Part shown: piece after piece, positions 46,464 through 55,874 of the stretch
How positions within the stretch are numbered: position 1 is the stretch's first letter
Layout: each line of letters begins with the position of its first letter
Origin: Blasia pusilla
Taxonomy: Eukaryota; Marchantiophyta; Marchantiopsida; Blasiales
DNA length: 64,000 nt
Direction of reading: 5' to 3'
NCBI GenBank assembly: GCA_050084515.1
Contig: CM114271.1
Location: 49,910,001-49,974,000, forward strand
Notes under the pieces: model-generated
What the model was told of the DNA's origin: nothing
The model's input: the letters and a program-made list of their open reading frames with translations, nothing else
Databases searched by the model: none
Program-made: the position numbers and the translations under genes

Positions 46464-46565
46464 ACGTGAGTGTGTTTGGGTGCAGATTGATAATGAGAGT
46501 GTGTCCTACTAAACATACACTTCCACAACTCTAAAGATTGACGTTCAAGGGGAACAGGTGCACGA
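46464..46565. repeat. Dispersed ~100-bp repeat, inverted partner at 60,800-60,905
   Basis: The core GTGTCCTACTAAACA.AC(G/A)CTT..CA(C/A)AAC is shared with the reverse complement of 60,800-60,905, with similar flanks (AACGTGAGTG.GTGTTTGG). It resembles a small non-autonomous transposon, but ends were not resolved. Confidence 0.6.
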
Positions 46566-46970
46566 CATGCAAGGCTTACGGTTGAGCCCGCACAAGGCTA
46601 GTATGGCGGGATCAAGCCCACATAAGGCCCACTGTTGAGCCAACAGAATGCGTGTATGGCGGGCTCAGGCTGCACCCTACGTGCGCCTAAGCCCTATGTT
46701 GGCTCAGCCATGGGCTTGTGTAGGCTTAGCGACGGACCCTACGCGAGCGTGAACTCGACCAATGGGGGCCTAGTACACCCTACAAGCCTATCGCAGACCG
46801 CACGCGCGCTACAAAATGGTGCCGGCTCGGCCAACCCGGGTCGACGTTACGGGCTCGGCGGGCTTGGGTTCTCGGACCCGCACGAACATATACGTCCTTG
46901 GGACGGACATAAGTACGCGGACACAGACTTTGTTCGTGTGCAACCTCACACCATTGGCTCATACAATCCG
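46560..46970. repeat. GC-rich degenerate repeat, relative of 26.7-27.4 kb
   Basis: GAGCCCGCACAAGGC and AGGCCCAC words and the terminal GGACGGACATAAGTACGCGG, ACACAGACTTTG, GTGTGCAACC match the end of the block at 27,385-27,432. Confidence 0.6.
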
Positions 46971-47145
46971 CATATTACTTGTTATGGGCGTATATCGGAA
47001 TGTGGTGGTAACCACCTCCAAATTCAATGTTGATTAATAAGTGCAAAAATTCAGAAAATGCAACACATAATGCTTTGGCTAGCCTTAGATGTTACAAACC
47101 ATCCATTGCAAAGAAAGTGCAAGGCTCTAGAGTAAGGATACAAGT

Positions 47146-47192
47146 AGTAGTTTTTGTGCAGGACATGGAGAGTGTCCCGCACAAAAACTACT
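47146..47192. repeat. Hairpin, 20-bp arms, 7-bp loop
   Basis: AGTAGTTTTTGTGCAGGACA pairs with TGTCCCGCACAAAAACTACT; the single mismatch is G:U-compatible in RNA. It may be a fragment of a foldback element. Confidence 0.9.
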
Positions 47193-48100
47193 CCTTTCAT
47201 TTTGCAACTCATGACCATTTCAACCAATAAGATTGCTCGCTGCTAAAACAATAACTTTTTTAAAAACTTAATAACTTTAAAATTTTATTATCATTAAAAA
47301 AATTCAATGATATCTTGAGAAAAATATCGCCCCATTTGAGCCAGCGCATCGCACATAGAATTCAGTATACTCATCCAAAAAGAAATCAGTGAGTAGGTGT
47401 ATGCCAGTTTCGTTACAATCGTAGACAATGTCCGGGAGAACGGGGTTACGTGTTGAGCTGGCCGGGAGAAATTGAGAATTTACGATTCTGTTCGTCATTT
47501 ACCGGCCAAAGACCGAGGGTTGAGGGAGGGTGTCCTTTGTATTCGTATCTGTTTAGGTGGCTGAAACGACGAAAACTTCAAAAATCCACGCTCGGTTTAG
47601 TAGAGACCGGAAATGTGCCCGTTGTCACGAAAAAACTCCCCGGACCCTGGTCCTAGACTCCTGCAGAGGTCCATCGGACTTGAAACGACTCTGATTCATA
47701 TATCATTAATACGTTTGACCTTAGATGTACGTTATAAAGTCAGCAACAATGATTTGTACACGTCTTGGCTCCCAACCTGACACGCGTCGTCCGGGAAATT
47801 TGCACAGGTAAACAATACAATTCGAACAATATTGATCCTTACCCTATACACAGTGTTACACACTAATACCAGATACCGTGTGATCAGATTATCTATATTC
47901 TTCTTTCGTCTGTGTACATTCTGTGTTGTAGGGACTCCCGTGCATGGCACAGGAGTCTAGGGATTGCGCCTTATCTTGCTCCCAGTAGAATAAGAAACAT
48001 GTCAATCGGGGAAAACATTAAGAAGGCACTCATTAATATAGATTTGTGGTTTTTAGATTAGCAGCCCTCGAATTCCTCTCGCTTCGATTCGCACGGTGTA
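47193..48100. other. No recognised gene
   Basis: Small frames only; no motif or strong repeat. Confidence 0.4.
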
Positions 48101-48108
48101 CCCTCCTA

Positions 48109-48400
48109 CCTCCTCCCTCGAATCGGAGCTATTCTACACTGAGCGCATTTGCATTCGGTTAAATGAACTTGATAAATCTGCGATGCGATATTTGTTCCAA
48201 GCTTCATGTATTGCATGCAGTTCGTATCGGCTCCGCAGCGGCGACAGCACTCCGAAACAAAATGATAATTAGGCCGCTTTGTGCATCTGAAGCGATGGCT
48301 ACGGATTCCAAAGCATTTTTCGCACTGAACACTTGCGCGCGCCTATCTCTAAACAATACTGTCGCCTCATGTGCCCATTTCGATCTGCGAAGCTTCTCGG
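48109..48400 (-). pseudogene. ZZ-family gene fragment (5' part)
   Basis: On the minus strand a start-region match (EMGT-stop-GDSI) leads into QCEKC, GIRSHRFRCTKRPNYHF, then IYQVHLTECKCAQCRIAPIRG at about 48,110-48,170 (the last block in parts: IYQVHLTEC, QCRIAPIRG). This equals module 1 and the start of module 2 of the ZZ gene. Three stops lie before the first CxxC. The module 1 to 2 section itself is open. Confidence 0.75.
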
Positions 48401-48707
48401 AATGGTATGGAATTCCAATCTATGGAATTCCACTTGACTTGGACAAAAGAGTCATGCCGTAGCTGAGCTGGCACTATTATACATCATCAAAGTGACCGGA
48501 TTCAATATGAAAATCCATACTCCCATATTAGCTTGAAGTCCCGGTAGCATACTCCTAAACCGACACTTTGATATCGACTCTTTTGTCCAAGTCAAGTGGA
48601 ATTCCATAGATTCCAGGGAGGAGATCGAGTAGCATACGAACTTCAGTGGTGCACGGCTTTCCCGAGAAGCTTCGCAGATCGAAATGGGCACATGAGGCGG
48701 CAGTATT
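48355..48707. repeat. Inverted duplication of the ZZ gene 5' end
   Basis: Arm 1 (48,355-48,453) and arm 2 (48,576-48,707) are reverse complements, with near-identity over CATGTGCCCATTTCGATCTG and AATTCCACTTGACTTGGACA blocks. Arm 2 carries an extra ~33 bp. The loop is ~122 bp. The two gene fragments are head to head. Confidence 0.9.
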
Positions 48708-48785
48708 TTCATAATCCAAGTGGAGTAAAGCACGAACGCTCGGCTTCAATGCAGAAGCATTTGTTTACTTTACCGGGGGAGTGCT
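48576..48785 (+). pseudogene. Second ZZ-family 5' fragment, plus strand
   Basis: The plus strand repeats EMGT-stop-GGSI and, after divergence, ARLQCRSIC, a degraded form of the first CxxC. It is shorter and more decayed than its minus-strand partner. Confidence 0.55.
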
Positions 48786-49137
48786 TGACTTGAGAACACA
48801 CCATACCGGCTTGAAGCGGCCGATCGGAGTACTATTCGAGCTATGGATTCCTCCGAATACTGTTCTAAGTTGAAGCGGTTGAACTTCCCTACTTTTACCA
48901 AACCCGCGATTTGTTTTTTTGTCTTAAAATCGTTTGACGGATCTATCGCATTATAGCTGGTGCTCGAACATGATCAAATCCGATTTGAGTCCCATTCCAC
49001 GATTCACAAGGATTGACGGATTCCTTGTGTGAGTGGATACACACATATGTGGTTCATGCGTCCATCAAGTTGAGCAGGAACATGCGGTCAATGTCGAGTA
49101 TTGTTCATGAGAGTGGCTTCCATGTGAAGAGATAGCT
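48786..49137. other. No recognised gene
   Basis: Spacer with no supported frame. Confidence 0.4.
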
Positions 49138-49647
49138 TTCATGTTAATCTTTATATGACGCGAGAGGCTAAGGGACTCCTTTATTCATGCTCATCTTTAT
49201 ATGACGCGAGAGATTGAGATGGTGGTGGTGGATGCTGTAGTGACGGATCCTACACGGGAGGTTGTGCCAACCCAAGTGGTGGCACAAGGGAGATTGTTAC
49301 AAGGAGGAGCGGCGGCGAAGAAGACTCTTATCTATAGTCGACTCCACGACGGACATTGGTTTGTTCCCCTAGCCATTGAGATGTATGGGGCTATGGGGGA
49401 GAGGTTTGACTAGTTCCTTATGGACTATGCTCATCATCTCCAACCGAGAAATGGGTTGTCCTTAACTACCGCGATTCTTTATTGTAGGCAACGAGTCTCC
49501 ATAGCTTTGCAACGTGCCCAGGCCAATGTGCTTTTGCGGCGGGCTCAAGCTATGGGAGACGTCGGCCCTAGAGGCCCACTTGAGAGTAGTCATAGTTCAT
49601 TAGGAGTTGCTGATATTGTTTATGTTGTTGGTGAGTTTAGTCGATAG
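49138..49647 (+). pseudogene. C-terminal fragment of a retroelement-like polyprotein
   Basis: A ~49-bp direct repeat (TTTATATGACGCGAGAG at 49,150 and 49,197) precedes an open stretch with HDGHWFVPLAIEMYGAMGER (49,350-49,410). After one stop comes RQRVSIALQRAQANVLLRRA (49,485-49,545). A '(F)VP.A.E.YG......FL' segment followed by 'RQR.SIALQR' is a pattern I associate with the C-terminal tails of plant retroelement polyproteins; the superfamily is not certain. Confidence 0.4.
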
Positions 49648-49658
49648 GAGGAATGCCC

Positions 49659-50000
49659 TGTCGTGCGAATACACATCGCTGCCAACATACATCGGCTGTC
49701 GTGCACACACATGTCTAAGATCCATCTAGCTATGAATCCTAACATCTCTACACATGAACAATTGGACAACCCCAATCGCTCCCCTAGCTAGTGGTTAGGT
49801 CCCTCTAACTCTAGATAGCCTATAAAAAAAGTCTAAATGCTATTCACCTTGTCGGTGCTAAGATTAGGAGGTCGGGGGCTATAACGCCCCATCGTTAGTC
49901 ACCCTCATGCAATCCATAATATCAAGAGTCATCTTGTATCTACTTATCACACCTGTGTACATCTGGGACAAAGCCAACGTCCCTGAGGAACCTAGTCAAG
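49659..50000 (-). mobile_element. Probable 3' LTR of the second family A element
   Basis: The outer boundary at 49,659 reads TGTCGTGCGAATACACATCGC (the minus-strand LTR would end in ...CACGACA). It shares many words with the reverse complement of 18,906-19,285. Integrase sequence follows at higher coordinates in minus orientation, as expected for a 3' LTR. The inner boundary is not resolved. Confidence 0.5.
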
Positions 50001-50070
50001 AGGCGGCGCCAAACACAACATATGCCATCCTCGAGAACTCCCATCACAAACTAGCATCGTGGCTACGCCT

Positions 50071-51239
50071 CTAGCAGATCCACACAACATGCATCTCAAG
50101 CCTACAGGAACAACTTCCAAGCAAAAACTTCCTCCCATCTACGTTCAAAAGATGACATGGCGCACAATCACCCACATGATCTTTCCAAATGGTACCATCA
50201 CGACCCTCTAAAACAAGGACTCTTGAAGGTAAAATCTCTCGCACTCGCAGAATAGTGCATCCCGCCGTCACGTCCAATGTCGTCGGCGTTGTATGTTGTA
50301 GGTAGACATAATCCCCAGGATGGAATCGCCGAATCTGTGGTCAATAGCCTCCTCCACGCGTAGTCGTGTGCCTCAGAGTATCGCGATGTTGAGCGATAGC
50401 GTGGATCTCAAATGCCATAGGAATGACTCTCCAAAAGAGCTCAGCCCGATGAGAACACGCTTGCACCCATACATGTGGATCGTTGAGGTCAAGTACCTCA
50501 ACCACATCTTGTCAAATTGACGACGGTAATTCTAGCTCTCTCCCATGGAGCAAGAAATACGATGAAAATGATGCCAAGGATGCCTGCCGACTGAAGCGGT
50601 AACCCATCCCCAACCACGGCAACGGTAGGTCCCAATCTCCTAAGTGTCCTCTCTGCAGTCCATACTTACGCAATCCTCTCTTCACCGTTTGCACAACTCT
50701 CTCTGCCTAACCATCTGCCTCCGGATGATCTCGAGAAGTCGTACGATGATCTATTAGTGCCTCATCACACAAGGCGTGAAAGTCACCCCTAAACTCAGTA
50801 TCGTGGTTTGTCAACACATTTGTTGGTTCCCCGAAATGACTAAGCACTCTATCAAGAAATGCATAAGCCGCTCCCTCACTCGACCTGTCCAACAACGATA
50901 CCAACTCTATCCACTTGGAGAAGTGCTCCACCATGACCAACACGTACTGACTATGGCATCCCGTCAATGGTAAAGGCCTTGCAAAGTCTAAACTCTAGCG
51001 ATACCCTAATCCCATGATCGTAAAGGATGTAAGTGTGGTGTCGGAGCATTGAATGATGCCCGCACCCTATCACATACAATGCATTTGGCTACAAATTTTT
51101 GAACATAAGTGTGCATACGACGCCACCAATACTGAATGTGAATCAAGCTATACGTACGCTTGACTCCAAAATGCCCAAACTCCTCGTGAGCATGTCTCAC
51201 GACTTGTGCTCGCTGGGAAGGATGCGGCACCATCCGCAC
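50071..51239 (-). pseudogene. Family A Ty3 integrase
   Basis: On the minus strand the zinc-binding region reads VVRHAHEEFGHFGVKRTYSL...CIVCDRV (51,200-51,060), giving H-H-C-C. The core (50,967-50,707) has SQYVLVMVEHFSKWIELV, then VLTNHDTEFRGDF where Asn stands in place of the expected second catalytic Asp, and HPEADG-stop-AERVV with the Glu kept. The C-terminal part (50,694-50,512) has QTVKRGLRKYGLQ and LLHGRELELP, followed by a degraded tail to 50,071. Several stops break it. Confidence 0.8.
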
Positions 51240-51574
51240 TCGTCCATCCTCCCAAACTCAAAGCACATGTGTCCCCTCCCACATGAACCTCCTGACCCGC
51301 CGTAGGACTCGATCCTGCTTCTAGCACACATCGTGCTCGCTAAGACACCAGTGTGCGCGTACTCCAAGACCATCTCATCATCGTGAATGTCTAGAGTCCC
51401 TGTCGACTCCTCACTAGCATCTGGATCTGAGGACTCACCATCCAACCTCCCTACTGCTGACCTGACATAGCCAACAAACACAAATAGGCATATGCGTGCC
51501 AAACCGACACCATCTCCTCATCACTCTCACCATGCCACCGCGCTCCACTTGCATCGCTTTGGCTCGTGCATGGG
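51240..51574 (-). pseudogene. Family A spacer between RNase H remnant and integrase
   Basis: The minus-strand frame continues with a Ser/Gly/Asp-rich linker (GESSDPDASEESTGTLDIHDD) after VESxP. It has no domain motif and fits a pol linker. Confidence 0.4.
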
Positions 51575-52429
51575 TTACGACTCAACCCCTTCCGCATCCT
51601 GGTTCAGATATCCTGGGCGATGGACAACCTGAAAATCGTACTCATGCAACAGGAGTGACCATTTGGCAAGCTTCCGACATCTCGCATAATCCAAACCAGC
51701 CAAAATCCTATCCATAACTCGCTGAAAACCGGCAAGGGCGTTCTTCAACCCAAATGGTGAGAACCGCCACTGGTACAAACAATCTCTCCCGAAAGGATCT
51801 ATCCCCCAAAATGCTCTCTTTTCCCTGTCCTCCACTCAGATGGGCAACTGATGATAGCCAGCACCGAGATCCAAACAACTGAAGATCCTTGCATGCCCCA
51901 TCGCATCAAAGATCTCCTTTAGAGTAGCCATTGCATAGCGATTGACCTTTGTATGCCGATTGATAGGACCGTAATCCCCACACATCAGCCTATCGGTCTA
52001 TTGGCCATGCATGTCCTTCTTTGCCGGCATAACTGTGGCAGATGCATACTCTCCAAGCAATCTCTCCACTTGTCCAGCGTCAGCCAAGTCTCAACTCCTA
52101 CTCTGAATCAAGGCTCGCTCTATGTCGGAATACCTGTAGGGTTGTCTGAAGATAGGAGTATCACTATCCAACTCAATCCGAATACTTGGACCCTTCAACG
52201 TACCCAAGTCGTGCATACTATAAGCAAAACAATCTTTGAATCTCCACAAGAATTGCAACACTCGTCTCCTCTCCGCTTCTGTCAACCTAGGACTAATCAC
52301 CGGCTCCCAAGTTTCTCTCCCAACCACCACCCTCCTTTGGAAAAGAGGAGGGTGGTGGTTGCTAACTAGCAACCTCTGAAACAACAACATGAGCTCCCAA
52401 CTCAGACACCAACTCTCTAGGCACTCCAC
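51575..52429 (-). pseudogene. Family A Ty3 reverse transcriptase fused by deletion to RNase H end
   Basis: The minus strand has ETWEP, ERRRVLQFLWRFKDCFAYS, DTPIFRQPYRYSDIERALIQ (52,180-52,095), GEYASATVMPAKKD, LDLGAGYHQ, FWGIDPFGRDCLYQWRF, FQRVMDRILAGLDYARC. It then jumps straight to KLAKWSLLLHEYDFQVVHRPG, the end of RNase H. The catalytic YxDD block and most of RNase H are deleted at about 51,680. It matches the element at 5.7-6.4 kb. Confidence 0.85.
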
Positions 52430-52600
52430 TATGTCCTACATCAGCGAAATGAACTCCCATCTCTGTGTGCTCTCATAACATGTCCCATGAAGTCCATGGA
52501 TGCCTCTCCATCACCATTGCGCCCTAGAAAAGAATCATCCTAACGAATGGGACCAATCAATCCCACTGAATTCAGAGATTCTTGATCAACAAAGCACTCC
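52430..52600 (-). pseudogene. Family A methyltransferase-reverse transcriptase linker, truncated
   Basis: The minus strand reads ERHPWTSWDM then FADVGHSGVPRELVSELG, matching the RHRWTSWDV linker that follows the methyltransferase at about 6,610. The methyltransferase itself is absent; similarity stops near 52,550. Confidence 0.55.
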
Positions 52601-53964
52601 TCCGCTACTTAGTAACTTTCAAGTTGGCTGCTAACACCACTCTTAAGTTTGCCACAAGCCAATCAGTGACATGCATCCAACATATAATCTCAAATTCACA
52701 AAGCTTTACTTTACTTTATCCAACCCGAGGCACATCCACCAGAGGGTCATGAATTCGTACGAGGATCCTTAAACAAGGAAAAGACCAGGCTTTACTTTTT
52801 CAACTAATCTACCTTAACTACTCTTGTTACCTCTTCACCAAATAGTCAAAACTCTTCATTGTCCTATACTTTCGTCCTACTAACCATCTCAATGTCAAAA
52901 ATTAGGTTGCTCCTTCAATTTTCTATTCTCCTCTAACAACTTGACAATGTATGTCTTAACAATGGTGTAACAGTTACACACATAATGAACACGAACCAGG
53001 AATCAATTATCAATGGCAATGAAGTAGGAGAGGTATGGATGTCCAGCATTTAACTATCGTGCACTCTAGAGGGACTAGTCGGCTTGAAAATGCATAAGTC
53101 TTGAGCCACTTTAGCTATGCATGAATCTTCTCTGATAACTTAATGTATGCTACTTCATTGCCATTGGACTGTTTTGGAACATGGGGGATTCTTGAATGAG
53201 AATCCAATATGTTTGATTGTGGACCATGCTTTTCAAATTATTCTTGAGAGTCTCACTTACACCATATTCCACTTTTGGCCTACATCTTCAAATTCGGAAC
53301 TCATGGCTAAAATCTAAGCTCTTCTTTTAAGTGGCTAAGCAAATCCACATGAGAAATACTCTAATACACTTAGTCTACTCAATCTTCAAAAAGATTCATT
53401 TAGACCCATCTCCTCTACCTTGATTGCAAGCATTTTAATGCTTATGCAAGTCTATCTTCTTCAATAACAACCCTACAACCATTTGTCTTCTTTGGAACTA
53501 CTTGAATCAATTCAAAACTCACTTACATATGAAGACTCTTTTTGATTAATTTGCGTCATAATTCAACCTCTATTCCTCTTCCCCTCTCTATGAAGCACTC
53601 CTGACCTTGAGATTTGCAAGAGGAAATCTTGGGTTGTGTCTTGCATAACTCTTAGGTTGCATATTGTCTCTCCAAGAATTCTCTTCCCCAAACTTCAATC
53701 AATCTCCCCAAGTTGCTCATCTAGACCAGATTAGTTTCTCAAGAAGCATCCCAAACAGCTCCTTAATATGGCCAAACACACCATATGATGCATCGTAGTT
53801 CATTCACTTGAGTGAATAGGGAAGGAGAGGGTCCTCTTTGAGTACTTATAGGGTTTTCTAAGGGAACCCGGCCTTTCCTATCCTCTTGGGCCCTTAAATT
53901 TTGGCCCATAATCCAAATGTTGTTTGTGATCCGCACACCCACACGCGTTAGACTATTCACCTCT
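52601..53964. other. No recognised gene
   Basis: Pyrimidine-rich spacer with no supported frame. Confidence 0.45.
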
Positions 53965-54070
53965 CAAAATGTCTTGAGGGAGTCTTCTTGCAGATTTTGT
54001 AACTCCCAACTCCCAAAATGTCTTGAGGGAGTCTTCTTGCAGATTTTGTAACTCCCAACTCCCAAAATGC
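53965..54070. repeat. Tandem repeat, 49-bp unit, 2.2 copies
   Basis: The unit starting CAAAATGTCTTGAGGGAG repeats at 53,965 and 54,014, with a third partial start at 54,063. Confidence 0.95.
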
Positions 54071-55358
54071 ATCTTGGAGCTTGGACCCGTGTTTTTTTTT
54101 TGTCTCATGGATAGCTCCAATCTCAACTCCCTCTGTTTGGCATCTCATGCTCATTTTTTCACCCTTCGTGTTTTATTGCTAGTCTCACGACTTTCGCCCT
54201 TCTTGACTACTCTTAGTCATGTTCATCGTTACTTACTTTCGATTTGAAACTTGGCTAAAGGATCCTACACCATTCTTGCCTTTCCCTTCTCCTCACATCT
54301 ACCTAAAGTTTGCCAAGTTTGGCTTTCTAATCTATATTTTTCCGCTCCTAGCGATAAATTCTTTATTGAAACTAAAATAAATTTTCTCTCTTAAGGCCTT
54401 ACAAATTTTCCATGTTTCTATCATCTAGTCATAATTACTTTCTCCCACCCCTCTGAAAGGGCCTTGACGATGTTTTCAAAAGTTGATCCTTAATACATTT
54501 CTTGGACCCATCCCAGCTCCTATCACGATTTTGGATTGTTATACATTGGGAGATCCCGTATACCCAGTAACAAAAGAACTCCTATGACTTCCTTTCTTGT
54601 AACGCTGGAGTCAGAGAGAAGTCGATAGAATTCGTGTTTGAAGGTGGAAACTCTGGCGAGCAATACTAATCTCAAAGAAAGCGGACAACATTAAACAACC
54701 CTAATCAGCATCCGTCTACGTTCCTTGGGTACCCCGACGATTGTCAGAAAATGATGAAGAGCGCACCTGACGCAATACCATGGTAATTCTTTGGACGAAA
54801 GTAGGGACAAGTAAACAATACTGATACTCGTATCTTGTTCCTCTAAGGGAAATACTTTTGAATCTTCAACTGGCACAGGCGCTTTAAATTAGGAAAAGAT
54901 ATATGCTTGACATATGATGGTCAAGTTGAAGCTCCTCCTCCTGTATAAAATTTGGTACACCAGTAGGCGGAGTCCTCGACGAGCTAGACGAGAATCAAAC
55001 ATTGTAAACTGTCCCTAGCCCGATCTACCTCGATGATTTCATATCGAAGCATACTATACACTAGATTTTGCTGTACTACTTCTTACATGAATTGACACCC
55101 TTCTGCAGCAATCCAGCAGCAAACATTTCTGCCTATGAATTCCGGAGGGAAGATCCCTAGAATCGTGACATTACGAATTCTGCAAGTGCGCACTGATGAA
55201 TCGAAATCCTCGGAAACGTTTTCGAATGATCATAAGGACTGCCTTGACCTTTATATACATTGGAACATGAAACCCAAAGGTCCTTCATGCAATAGCTAGC
55301 TAGCTAGCTTTGGTCAACTCAACACTGCTATAACCAAATTACCCTAAACCCTGCCCCC
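54071..55358. other. No recognised gene
   Basis: Short frames only. Around 55,296 there is a GCTA run (AGCTAGCTAGCTAGC). Confidence 0.45.
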
Positions 55359-55388
55359 CAGATATCTAATTCCAGAATTAGATATCTG
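55359..55388. repeat. Inverted repeat, 14-bp arms, 2-bp spacer
   Basis: CAGATATCTAATTC, then CA, then its exact reverse complement. It follows a short CCCTAAACCC telomere-like word. Confidence 0.95.
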
Positions 55389-55874
55389 CCGCAGAAAATA
55401 TAATTTTTGGACTTAGTGTGGTCATGGACGAATGTTATTGCGCGGTGAATGAATGAATCCAACGAAAATTTATATGAGAGCTAAGGAGGCACGTAAAGTA
55501 CTCACGATAAAGCCCAGTTTCTTGACCTGTCCGTATATACAATTTCAAAATGAAAAACACAGAAAGAAATAGAACGCGACCAGTGCTGGTAATTCTTGCC
55601 CAATCGCGTACTGCGACCGTCACCCAAGTCCCGAGTGAAGCGGTTTAGAAAACACTATGACGGAGGAGAAACTCGAACGATTTAACGGCAGTTTCCTAGC
55701 TGGATTGAATTACAGCCAGCTTCTTTCGTGGATTGTGAAAGCAACGGTATGCCTGTTCCGAGTAAGTTCTCCAAACCAAAGATTTCACTAATTCTACGAT
55801 GATTTGTGTACACGGCGTCGTGACCAATCGCTGCTCTCCTCCCGCATTGGCCTTGAGATTGAAACGATGCGAAA

